Below, piece after piece: positions 44,706-52,680 of a DNA stretch of 64,000 nucleotides. This DNA is from Agromyces cerinus subsp. cerinus. Its GTDB lineage: Bacteria; Actinomycetota; Actinomycetes; Actinomycetales; Microbacteriaceae. Each line of letters opens with the position of its first letter. Within the stretch, counting starts at the first letter, position 1. The DNA lies in NCBI RefSeq assembly GCF_900142065.1, contig NZ_FSRJ01000003.1, forward strand, positions 62,001-126,000, written 5' to 3'. The notes beneath the pieces were generated by a model. It searched no databases. It had not been told where the DNA came from and was given only the letters and a program-made list of their open reading frames with translations. Made by a program: the position numbers and the translations under genes.

Positions 44706-46006
44706 CAGTTCCTCCTCCGTGCATTCTTGCGGGCGCGCAGGAGCGCGAACGCTCCGAGCGCGACGAGCACGCCGACCAGGGCGAGCGCGAGCGGCCGCAA
44801 CGTCTCCGCCCACGGCCACGCCTCACCCTCGAGCGCCAGGCCGTCGATCGGATACTCGAGCACCTTCGCCGTCCACTCGGCGGTGGCCACGTCGGTCGTT
44901 CGCGCGAGGTCCTGCAGCACGGCGTCGAAGGCGAAGCCCGCCCGGTGATGGGGGTACTGCACCGGTTCCATCCCGGGCACGGCATCGTGCTCCGTCGTGC
45001 CGGGAACGACGAGTCGATCGAGACCGACCCCCGAATCCGCACGCGGCACGAAGGTGAGCCCGTGGCGGGATCGCACGGGCCCATCGCCCACGGCGACCGT
45101 GCCCACTGCGAGCGACTGCCCGTAGGTGTCGAAGACCGAGGCGAGTTCGATCTCGCCGACGCCGTCGGTGAGTTGGACCCCGATCCGCGGGCGATCCCAG
45201 CCGAACGCGGTGTTGAACGCGACCACGGCATCGGATGTCGCGAGCTCCGCCTGCTCCATGGGCGCCGCGCCGTCGGGGTCGAAGTGCGGCCACTCGATCG
45301 CGCGGGCCGCGTCAGCCGCGGCATCCGCACCGATGAGTCGATCGACGACGTGGAGGGTGCCATCGATGCCCGACAGGATGCCTGCGGTGCTGACGACCTC
45401 GCCGTCGTCGACGTACCGCGTGCCGCGCTCCCAGTCGACGGCCGGATACGTGCCTTCCCAGTCGTCGAGGCGCAGCCAGTGCGCGGTGGCCCGGTGGCCG
45501 TCGAGCAGCCCCGCCGAGGCGACCACGGCGGCACCGTTGCAGATGCTGAGGAGCAGCGCACCGCCGTTCGCCTGGGCCTCGAGCCAGTCGGTGACGGGCC
45601 TCGTGGTCGGCCGGCCGACATCCGGCATGGCGGGCACCACCACGAGGTCTGCAGCCCCGCCCATCTCGTCGAGTTCGGCGAAGGTGAGGTCGGGCACGAG
45701 GTCGAGCCCGCCGGTCAGCGGTACCGGGTGCGTCTCGGATGCCACGGTGTACACGTTGAACGCCCCGGTCGTCGCGAGGATCTCGTATGGGGCGAGCGTG
45801 TCGGACACGACCGCGCCGTTGTCACCGACGACGACGACCGCCGTGGGCTTGGCCGGGTCGTGTTCGACCGGTGCGGGTGACTGGGAGGCGCCGTCGGTTC
45901 GCGGCTCGTTCAGGGCGAGGGCGTCGAAGACGGCCGGCGCGCCGAGCGCTGCGGGAAGCGCCACTGCAGCGAGCACGAGCACGACGGCTCGGAGGAAGGT
46001 GCGCAT
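44705..46006 (-). CDS. membrane-anchored DJ-1/PfpI-family protein with second partial PfpI unit
   Basis: 433 residues from ATG 46006. A signal peptide at the N-terminus and a C-terminal helix (ALALVGVLVALGAFALL) followed by RARKNARRR place the body outside. Residues 50-250 are a DJ-1/PfpI domain with nucleophile elbow SICNGAAVVASAGLLDG (Cys) and ATAHW. Residues about 280-350 repeat the first half (IELASVFDTYGQ, PVRSRHGLTFVPRADSG, LVVPG) without a second Cys. Such enzymes can be deglycases or amidases. Operon with the four-helix gene 5 bases upstream. Confidence 0.78.
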   Translation of the reverse strand: MRTFLRAVVLVLAAVALPAALGAPAVFDALALNEPRTDGASQSPAPVEHDPAKPTAVVVVGDNGAVVSDTLAPYEILATTGAFNVYTVASETHPVPLTGGLDLVPDLTFAELDEMGGAADLVVVPAMPDVGRPTTRPVTDWLEAQANGGALLLSICNGAAVVASAGLLDGHRATAHWLRLDDWEGTYPAVDWERGTRYVDDGEVVSTAGILSGIDGTLHVVDRLIGADAAADAARAIEWPHFDPDGAAPMEQAELATSDAVVAFNTAFGWDRPRIGVQLTDGVGEIELASVFDTYGQSLAVGTVAVGDGPVRSRHGLTFVPRADSGVGLDRLVVPGTTEHDAVPGMEPVQYPHHRAGFAFDAVLQDLARTTDVATAEWTAKVLEYPIDGLALEGEAWPWAETLRPLALALVGVLVALGAFALLRARKNARRRN

Positions 46007-46011
46007 CGAGC

Positions 46012-46407
46012 TCACCACCCGTACTCGTGCCGGCGGCGCAGCATCGCGATCACCATGGCCGGCAGCATCAGCACGTGGGCGGCGGTCATGAACGCCATGG
46101 CCGACAGGGCGCCCGCCCAGTGGAAGGGCAGCAGCACCAGGAACGGCAGGTACATGGCGGCGACCATCTCGCCGATGGCCGGCAGGCCATGGCCGCGGAT
46201 CCGCATCCACACGGCCATGCCGATCGACATGTCGGTGGCCATCACCAACGCCTCCGCGGTCGTGTTCTCGTCGAGCCCCGGCCACGCCCAGTGCCACACG
46301 GGGCCCAGCACCATCATGCCCAGCACCATGGCGATCACCATCTCGACGCCGTGCAGCGCGAACCGCCCCACTGACGGTCGGTACAGCGTCGTCTCTTCGT
46401 GGTCCAT
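46012..46407 (-). CDS. multi-pass membrane protein, unknown function
   Basis: 131 residues, about four helices, rich in Met, His and Trp (MVIAMVLGMMVLGPVWHWAWPG, ALVMATDMSIGMAVWMRIRGHG). This composition could suit metal binding or be incidental. It precedes the DJ-1/PfpI gene by 5 bases, forming an operon. A 12-bp inverted repeat lies 15 bases upstream of its ATG at 46407. Confidence 0.7.
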   Translation of the reverse strand: MDHEETTLYRPSVGRFALHGVEMVIAMVLGMMVLGPVWHWAWPGLDENTTAEALVMATDMSIGMAVWMRIRGHGLPAIGEMVAAMYLPFLVLLPFHWAGALSAMAFMTAAHVLMLPAMVIAMLRRRHEYGW

Positions 46408-46422
46408 TTCGACTCCTCTTCG

Positions 46423-46451
46423 GGATTCCAGTGTTCGGACACTGGGAATCC
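46423..46451. repeat. inverted repeat upstream of the DJ-1 operon
   Basis: GGATTCCAGTGT (46423-46434) and ACACTGGGAATCC (46439-46451) pair over 12 bases with one extra G. The core AGTGT-TCGG-ACACT looks like a dimeric-repressor operator (TetR- or MarR-type). Confidence 0.5.
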
Positions 46452-46540
46452 TTCGCCGGGAGCAGGCGCGCGTCAGGTGCAGAAGGTCACACCCCGGGTC
46501 ACATTTCGCGGATGACCCCGTTGACGTCGGGGCGGAGTCG

Positions 46541-47179
46541 TCAGAGGATCCCGTGGTCGCGCGCGCGGAGCGCCGCCTGCGTGCGGTCGCGCACCTCGAG
46601 TTTCGCCAGCACGCTGGTGACGAGGTTCTTCACCGTGCCCTCGGCGAGGAACAGGGCGCCGGCGATCTCACGGTTGCTGCGGCCTTCTGCAAGCAGCCGC
46701 ACCACTTCGACCTCCCGCTCGGTCAGCGGATGCTCCGGCGGCGGCGCATCCTGCGGCATCCGCGCCACCCTGGCGACGACCTTCGCGGCCACCGACGGCT
46801 GGAGCACGGATTCGCCCCGATCGGCCGCGTCGAGCGCTTCGACGAGCCTCGCTGAGCTCACGTCCTTGAGCAGGTATCCCACGGCGCCGGCACGAAGGGC
46901 GGCGAACACGTCCTCGTCGTCGTCGAAGGTCGTCAAGGCGAGCACCCGTACGTCGGGTTGCTCACGACGAAGGCGCGCGGTGGCGGCGATGCCGTCGAGC
47001 ACCGGCATCCGAAGGTCCATGAGCACGACGTCGGGATGCAGCAGGCCGCTGCGCCGCACCGCTTCCTCGCCGTTGCCGGCCTCGCCGACGACCTCGATTC
47101 CCTGCTGCACCTCGAGCAGCGTCGTGAGCGCCTCGCGGAAGAGCGCCTGGTCGTCGGCGACGAGCACGCGGATCGTCAT
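46541..47179 (-). CDS. NarL/LuxR-family response regulator
   Basis: 212 residues. Receiver: acidic pocket DD near residue 9-10, phospho-acceptor Asp55 in LMDLRMP, Lys in YLLKDVS. Output: LuxR helix-turn-helix with LTEREVEVVRLLAEGRSNREIAGAL. ATG 47179 overlaps the kinase stop (ATGA). It forms a two-component pair with the next gene. Confidence 0.93.
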   Translation of the reverse strand: MTIRVLVADDQALFREALTTLLEVQQGIEVVGEAGNGEEAVRRSGLLHPDVVLMDLRMPVLDGIAATARLRREQPDVRVLALTTFDDDEDVFAALRAGAVGYLLKDVSSARLVEALDAADRGESVLQPSVAAKVVARVARMPQDAPPPEHPLTEREVEVVRLLAEGRSNREIAGALFLAEGTVKNLVTSVLAKLEVRDRTQAALRARDHGIL

Positions 47180-48306
47180 CCCGGCACCTCCACGGTGAGC
47201 ACGAGCCCCGTGGCACCGGCCGGGTCCAACGAGATGCGTCCGCCGAGGTTCGCCATCCGCTCGCGCAGGCCGGTGAGCCCGAAGCCGTCTCCCGGCTTCT
47301 CGGGAAGGCCCCGACCGTCGTCGCGAACCTCGAGCCTGACGTGATCCTCGGCGGAGAAGTCGAGGACGACCGTCGTACTGCTCGCACCGGCGTGCTTGCG
47401 AACGTTGGTGAGACCTTCCTGAGCGGCCCGGAAGAGCGACTCGTCGACTTCCGCGCGGATGGTCCTGGCCTGCCCGAGCACCTCGACCTCGGTCGGCACG
47501 CCCGCCTCGGTCGCCTCGTCCGCGAGGGTCTGCAGCGCCTCCGGAAGCGCGGGACGATGCTCGCGCAGGGCCGCCACTGAGCGCCGGACCTCGGCGAGGG
47601 CCTGACCCGACTGATCCTGCGCCGTCGCCAGCATCGCGTCGAGCCGCTCCGGCTCGGCGGTGCGGATGACCGCGCGAGCCGCCTCGAGCTGCATCTGCAC
47701 GACGGTCAGATGGTGCCCGACACCATCGTGGATGTCGCGCGCGAGCCGGTTGCGCTCCTGGATGACGGCCAACTGCTCGGCCTGGGCGGCGTAGCCGCGC
47801 AAGCGCTCGTTGGCATCGGCGAGCTCGGCCCGCGCCGCCCGCTCCCGCACGAGGAGCCACGTCACGATGAGCGTGAACGTCGTGACCGCCAGGGTGCCGA
47901 GGCCCTCCCGCATTCCGCCCTGCCAGTCCATCCCCAGATGCACGAACGGGATGATCGCGGCGACGACTGCCGCGGCCGGCAGCGGAAGGAGCAGGACGCT
48001 CTGGGAGACGAGCACCACGAGCAGCAGGATCGAGCCGACCGCCGCGCCCGAGAGCGAGAACACCACGAAGCCGAGGGGCAACTGCACGGCGACGTACGCC
48101 ACCGCCCACCAGATCGAGCGGTCCTGAACGAATCGGAACCCGAAGATCGCGAGCAGGGTGAACCCGAGTCCGGCGAGCATGGTGGGCAGCAACTGCTGCT
48201 CGAAGCTCGCGGACCCGAGCGGCAACGTCGCGTACGCGACGACGGTGAGGATAGCCAAAGCCCACTGCACTGTTCCACTGTGAGGGCGCTCGGCCTTCCA
48301 GGTCAA
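47176..48306 (-). CDS. NarL-type sensor histidine kinase
   Basis: 376 residues, TTG start 48306 with GGAGGG. About five to six membrane helices (1-155) with short loops act as sensor. HisKA_3 site: His193 in RLARDIHDGVGHHLTV. HATPase: QEGLTNVRKHAGAS (N box), DDGRGL (G1) and GFGLTGLRERM (G2). Ligand unknown; DesK-like topology suggests membrane or envelope stress. Confidence 0.92.
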   Translation of the reverse strand: MTWKAERPHSGTVQWALAILTVVAYATLPLGSASFEQQLLPTMLAGLGFTLLAIFGFRFVQDRSIWWAVAYVAVQLPLGFVVFSLSGAAVGSILLLVVLVSQSVLLLPLPAAAVVAAIIPFVHLGMDWQGGMREGLGTLAVTTFTLIVTWLLVRERAARAELADANERLRGYAAQAEQLAVIQERNRLARDIHDGVGHHLTVVQMQLEAARAVIRTAEPERLDAMLATAQDQSGQALAEVRRSVAALREHRPALPEALQTLADEATEAGVPTEVEVLGQARTIRAEVDESLFRAAQEGLTNVRKHAGASSTTVVLDFSAEDHVRLEVRDDGRGLPEKPGDGFGLTGLRERMANLGGRISLDPAGATGLVLTVEVPG

Positions 48307-48365
48307 CCGTCCCTCCAGAGCCGATGTTTCTTCACGTGCGCGTCGAAAACTGGAAGGCTGGGGCT

Positions 48366-48860
48366 GTGACCATCGAACCGACGAACGAGGCTGCCACCGT
48401 CGCGGGCGCCACGTCCGAACGGTTCGATGGACCGGGCCCGCATCGCATCCGCGTCCGTTGGGGCTGGTTCTTCGGGTGCGTCGTGCTCGGCCTGGCCGCC
48501 ATCACCGCCGGGTGGTTCCTCGTCTCGCCCGCGAGCCGTCTCGGCTATGTCGGGGGTGTGCTCGCCGGTATCGGAACCACACTCCTGCTCGTCGGCGTCG
48601 TCGTGCTGCTCGAGCGGCGCATCGTCGACACGGCCGTGCAGGTCGTTCAGGACGCGACGAACGAGGCCAGGAACAAGACCAACGAGGAGGTCCGCGCCCA
48701 GATCCGCGACTTCGAGGACCGGGTCGCCGGGATCTGGAAGACCGGAACTCCGGCGGCCGCGACGGAAGAGACGCTTCGTATGAGCGAGGAGTTCACGAAG
48801 CACGTGGTCGACGCCTACACCGATGACGGCGGCCCGCCTTCCGGCACACCTTCCAGCTGA
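48366..48860 (+). CDS. hypothetical two-helix membrane protein
   Basis: 164 residues from GTG 48366, 8 bases after GGAAGG. Two helices (FFGCVVLGLAAITAGWFLV and VGGVLAGIGTTLLLVGVVVLLE) are followed by a coiled-coil-like region (DATNEARNKTNEEVRAQIRDFEDRVAG). It is divergent from the kinase gene, sharing 59 bases of upstream DNA, which suggests a functional link. No family recognised. Confidence 0.65.
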   Translation: MTIEPTNEAATVAGATSERFDGPGPHRIRVRWGWFFGCVVLGLAAITAGWFLVSPASRLGYVGGVLAGIGTTLLLVGVVVLLERRIVDTAVQVVQDATNEARNKTNEEVRAQIRDFEDRVAGIWKTGTPAAATEETLRMSEEFTKHVVDAYTDDGGPPSGTPSS

Positions 48861-48935
48861 GGCGTCAGCCGCCCCGATGGGCGCGCCGACGTCTCCGAGG
48901 TGGTCGATCACTCACCTCGGATATCGCGGGGTCGG

Positions 48936-49307
48936 TCAGTGCCTGCCGGAATACCGGGCCGCGCCGACGATGACGGCCAGCGCTGCACCGAGCGCGGTCA
49001 CCAACGGCACAGCGACCACGGCGAGGGCGATCGTGTTGGGGCGGAACCTCAGTCCGTCGGGGCCGTCGATGTACGCCCCGATCGGCACTGCCCAGCCGCC
49101 GCCACCGCCTCCGCTTCCCTCGCCCCGTCCGGCCGGGGTCTTCTCGGATGCCGGCATGTCGCCGGAGCCCTCGCCCCCGCCGAATCCGAACGCCACGAGG
49201 GCAACGGGCACGAGTTCGCGCCCGTCTACCGTGGTCTTCTCGCCGTATGCCACCTTCGCGCCCCACGCGGGCACCGATTCCGCCAGGTTTTCGATGAGCT
49301 TCGCCAT
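48936..49307 (-). CDS. GerW/YtfJ-like protein
   Basis: 123 residues. LIENLAESVPAWGAKVAYGEKTTVDGRELVPVALVAFGFGGG matches the GerW (YtfJ) family N-terminus, then a Gly-rich linker and one C-terminal helix. In Bacillus it acts in spore germination; in actinobacteria without spores its role is unknown. ATG 49307. Confidence 0.7.
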   Translation of the reverse strand: MAKLIENLAESVPAWGAKVAYGEKTTVDGRELVPVALVAFGFGGGEGSGDMPASEKTPAGRGEGSGGGGGGWAVPIGAYIDGPDGLRFRPNTIALAVVAVPLVTALGAALAVIVGAARYSGRH

Positions 49308-49414
49308 AGCTCGACGGTACGCGCGATGTCGACGCGCGGCTAGACGCGGAGACGTTCGTCCACGTCGGCCGGCCGCCGCAATGCCAGCGAATCGGCGGGC
49401 GTAGGTTGGCCTGC

Positions 49415-50155
49415 ATGAGCATCGAGGGACGACAAGAGGCTGCCGCAAATCCAACGCGGGCTGATGCACTTGAAGTCGCGCGGCGATACCTCGCAGCGGA
49501 ACATCCCGCTGCATCGGCCGCGGTTCTCGCGGGAAGCGTCGCGGCCGGCACCTCGACATCGACATCCGATCTCGACATCGCGATCTACTACACGGATCGG
49601 ATCGCCAACTCTGCGGTCACGCTTGAACGCGACGGATGGCTGATCGAAACGTTTCTCTACGATCCGACGTCGCTGAACGAGTGGTTCGATCGTGAAGCCA
49701 TGCAGCGTCGCCCCGTGGCCATCGATATGTGGATGCGAGGTGTTCCGCTCGTGGGATCCGACACACTGACCGCGCTTCAACAGCGCGCCCGCGCGCGATT
49801 CGACCTGGGCCCCGAACCGCTGAGCGTCTCTGAGTCTGCCGAGTTGCGATACCAACTGACGGCCGCAGTCGATGACCTTGCAGGTGTGGGCGACGCCGCC
49901 GAGGAGTATGCGATTGCATCGCGCGTCTTCGAGAACACCGCCTCCCTCCTGTTGCTCACGAATGGGCAGTGGCTGGGCTTCGGAAAGTGGCTGATACGGC
50001 GGCTGCAGCACCTCGACGATGCGAACGCGCATGCGCTCGTCGAGTGGGCACGAGACCCGCACCGCACCGGACGCATGCTGGTGGGGCTGGCTGAACGTGT
50101 GCTTGATCGCGCAGGTGGACGATTGCAAGCAGGTCACGCTCGGGGTGCCTCCTGA
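49415..50155 (+). CDS. nucleotidyltransferase-domain protein
   Basis: 246 residues. LAGSVAAGTSTSTSDLDIAIYY holds the GS-x10-DxD catalytic motif of the Pol-beta NTase fold; VAIDMWMRG may give the third Asp. A helical C-terminus follows. Aminoglycoside and lincosamide adenylyltransferases have this fold, as do NTase toxins. Codon use is less biased than that of neighbours. ATG 49415. Substrate unknown. Confidence 0.8.
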   Translation: MSIEGRQEAAANPTRADALEVARRYLAAEHPAASAAVLAGSVAAGTSTSTSDLDIAIYYTDRIANSAVTLERDGWLIETFLYDPTSLNEWFDREAMQRRPVAIDMWMRGVPLVGSDTLTALQQRARARFDLGPEPLSVSESAELRYQLTAAVDDLAGVGDAAEEYAIASRVFENTASLLLLTNGQWLGFGKWLIRRLQHLDDANAHALVEWARDPHRTGRMLVGLAERVLDRAGGRLQAGHARGAS

Positions 50156-50181
50156 CAATGACGAATGTCGCGCGAAGATTC

Positions 50182-50919
50182 CTAGTCGGGGGCGTCGGGC
50201 GCGTCTCGGAAGTAGCGAACGGACACCGTCGCGACGATGACCTCTGACTCACCGGATGCGACCAGCTCGGGAAGTCGCTCGATCAGATCGCCATCATCCT
50301 GATGGACGACGTCGTTCGCGAGCCAACCCCGCACCGGAAGGTCATCAACGGTCGAGGGTTCATCGATGAGATCGCGAGAGACTTCGACGAGCACAGTGAA
50401 TCCGGCGGCCTGGATCCGATCGCTGACGATGTACTCGCCGTCCCAACGTTCGGTTGCAGGGGCTCCAAGAGCGGCACCCAGCTGCTGCACCGCTGCATCG
50501 AGGTCGACGGTGACGCCGTCGGCTGGGGTGTACACGACACGTTGGACGGCGAAGCACTCGTAACCCTCCACATGTCGGTCATCCAGGCCGTCACGATCAC
50601 TCGTCGGCGAACCGCACGCATCCACCGTGCGGTGCGCGGCACGAGCGAACCCAGTTGGAGCCCCGAAGTCGAACCCGGCAAGCGCCTGGTGGCCGTCATC
50701 TCGGGCCTCTGCGGCGCCGGCCAGCTCAGCCTCGGTCGGAGCTCGGCTGCAGCCGGATACCCCAATCGCGAGAACACAGACGATCAGGGCGGGGATGCCC
50801 CGGCGCCATGTTCGAGCGAGGACCCGTCGTGTCGCGCGCGCGTCGCGCGAGTGTCGGTGGGATAGCTCCACCGGTGCGTGCGGTCGGGTGCTGGAGTTCG
50901 GGTCGATCATCAGGTCCAT
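50182..50919 (-). CDS. hypothetical lipoprotein
   Basis: 245 residues. A long basic N-region (about 40 residues) precedes a hydrophobic stretch (IPALIVCVLAIGVSGC) with a lipobox Cys near 57; the true start may be a later one. The mature part is acidic, with repeated beta-strand-like segments. No family assigned. Confidence 0.65.
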   Translation of the reverse strand: MDLMIDPNSSTRPHAPVELSHRHSRDARATRRVLARTWRRGIPALIVCVLAIGVSGCSRAPTEAELAGAAEARDDGHQALAGFDFGAPTGFARAAHRTVDACGSPTSDRDGLDDRHVEGYECFAVQRVVYTPADGVTVDLDAAVQQLGAALGAPATERWDGEYIVSDRIQAAGFTVLVEVSRDLIDEPSTVDDLPVRGWLANDVVHQDDGDLIERLPELVASGESEVIVATVSVRYFRDAPDAPD

Positions 50920-51045
50920 TCATGACTACAGGGTTGACGATTCGGTGTTAAACCGGCCCGCTTTCCGATCGGCAGCAGGGAACGAGTCGAGCGTCCCGAT
51001 CGCTGCGAGGAGAATGCTCGCGCACGCGCCCGGCTCGAAGCAGAG

Positions 51046-51648
51046 TCAGGAAATGCGAATGAACGGCCCGGCCGAGAGATCGCTCCAGCCGTCGGTGCAG
51101 ACCTGGAAGTCGGCCGGTGCGTCGATGCCAGGGCCGGCGCCGTCTGATGTGACGAGAACCCGGACCGTCGTCGCGGTCGTCTTGGTCGGGCAGTCGTGCC
51201 CGGCGATCTCCCCGAGCTGTCCTTCTACCTTGCCCGATTCACCCGGGGCGAGCGCGCCGGGCGGGGCGGACTCCACGGGTGAGTCGTTGAGGCTGGTGAG
51301 GATGGTGCCGTCGGCGCCGAGCAGCAACACGCCGGGGGGACCCCCGTAGTACGAGCACGCCTGCTCGGACACGTTTGTCAGCACGATCTCGAAGCCTTCC
51401 CGGCCGGCTGCCGACAGGTCGGGTCGCTCTACGAGCTTGGCGGCGAGCTGCTCGTCCTGGCACCGGTCTTCCGGCCAGACCGGACCAGACTCTTCGCTCT
51501 GTGGAGCCGCAGTCGCGGTCGACGTCGGCGCGACGGTCGGAGTCGACGCCGGAGCCTCGGCAGCCGCAGCAGCACAGGCGGCCAGCGCAAGAACGGGGAG
51601 CATGAGCAGCGCGGTGAGGGCGACGCGGCTCGTTCGGGTCTTTATCAC
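51046..51648 (-). CDS. DUF4232-like secreted lipoprotein
   Basis: 200 residues. Signal with lipobox ALAACA, then a Ser/Thr/Pro/Ala linker. The domain has CQDEQLAAKLVERPDL...FEIVLTNVSEQACSYYGGPPGVLLL, with paired Cys and the LTNxSxxxCxxxGxP motif of DUF4232 in actinobacterial surface proteins. Function unknown. ATG 51648. Confidence 0.75.
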   Translation of the reverse strand: MIKTRTSRVALTALLMLPVLALAACAAAAAEAPASTPTVAPTSTATAAPQSEESGPVWPEDRCQDEQLAAKLVERPDLSAAGREGFEIVLTNVSEQACSYYGGPPGVLLLGADGTILTSLNDSPVESAPPGALAPGESGKVEGQLGEIAGHDCPTKTTATTVRVLVTSDGAGPGIDAPADFQVCTDGWSDLSAGPFIRIS

Positions 51649-51749
51649 GTGACGAACCTATCGGCATGCCTCGGCAGCGTTGGAGCGCTCACCGGTGGCA
51701 CGGCCGGCGAGCAGTTCTGTCTGGCTCTGGCGGCGGACCATGCGTTCGC

Positions 51750-52196
51750 TCAGCCCGCGTGAGCAGGAATGTCGAAGCCGAGTTCGACGAACGGGGTGAC
51801 GAGTACCGTGAACTGCTCGGCGGTCAGCCGCCGACGCGTCAGAATCGCTCGCGCCGCCGTGGAGATCGCCGTCCGGGCATCGGAGTGGAGCCCGAAGAGG
51901 TGTTCGTTGAGTTCGTCGGCACGAGGAAGGAGCGCTGCTCGAATCCGATGATCGAGCTCGGAACTCGCACTCGCGGATGGACCCGCGGCTTCGCTCGCCT
52001 CCTTGCCGCCCTCGGTCCACAGATCGATCTGTCGATCGAACGCCGCTTCGAGATTCGTCGCCGACAGAGCTGTCGCCGCGTCGACGAACTGCGTCGTCTC
52101 GGTGTCCAGCATCAGTTCGTCGCACCCTGAGTCATCGTGCGATCGTATCGAGGTCCGGGCGGATGCCTCTTGGGCAGCGACGACCTCGTCGGGCAA
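51750..52196 (-). CDS. hypothetical protein, 148 residues
   Basis: TTG 52196 or ATG 52112 could be the start. Largely helical, with DLWTEGGKEASEAAG and a basic patch ILTRRRLTAEQF. No recognised domain. GC and codon bias are low for the window. Confidence 0.4.
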   Translation of the reverse strand: MPDEVVAAQEASARTSIRSHDDSGCDELMLDTETTQFVDAATALSATNLEAAFDRQIDLWTEGGKEASEAAGPSASASSELDHRIRAALLPRADELNEHLFGLHSDARTAISTAARAILTRRRLTAEQFTVLVTPFVELGFDIPAHAG

Positions 52197-52290
52197 GAAC
52201 GCACTCGGAGTTCCTCCCTCGACTCCACCCGGTCAAAACACTCGTGGATGATGCCGCGATCTACAACGTCGCCCAGATCGTCATGTCGCG

Positions 52291-52353
52291 ATGATCATCG
52301 GTGTGGCACTGTTGGTACTGGTGGGAGTGAAGTACGGGTGGGAGTGGACATGA
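52291..52353 (+). CDS. possible 20-residue membrane microprotein
   Basis: MIIGVALLVLVGVKYGWEWT is a hydrophobic peptide whose TGA overlaps the ATG of the next gene (ATGA at 52350-52353). A Shine-Dalgarno is weak, so it may act as a translational leader. Confidence 0.3.
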   Translation: MIIGVALLVLVGVKYGWEWT

Positions 52354-52622
52354 GCGGCAAGTGGCATCGTAAGCACCTCGGAGACGACGTACCGGAGCAG
52401 GCTCCCGGCGAAGAGACACTGTTGGGTGCCGCAGGCGACGAGGTTCCCCCCGGGGGAGTCGTCGCCGGCTCCTTCAGTCAAGAGTTCCCCGGCGCCGACC
52501 CGTACGCGGGCATTCCGGCCGACGAAGTCGGCCTCCCGCCGCTGAGTGAGGCCGAGCAGGAAGCCGTGGCGCGTCTGGCAGACCGGCTCGCAGACGACCC
52601 GGACGCACGCCGCAACCTCTGA
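52350..52622 (+). CDS. hypothetical acidic protein, 90 residues
   Basis: ATG 52350 follows GGGAG at 6-8 bases. Asp/Glu/Pro-rich with a C-terminal helix (LSEAEQEAVARLADRLADDPDARRNL). No recognised domain. It converges on the sigma factor gene. Confidence 0.5.
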   Translation: MSGKWHRKHLGDDVPEQAPGEETLLGAAGDEVPPGGVVAGSFSQEFPGADPYAGIPADEVGLPPLSEAEQEAVARLADRLADDPDARRNL

Positions 52623-52680
52623 GATGCCGTCCCGGACGCCCGGACGACAAATCGACGGGTGCCGACCGGAGCCGGTCGCA

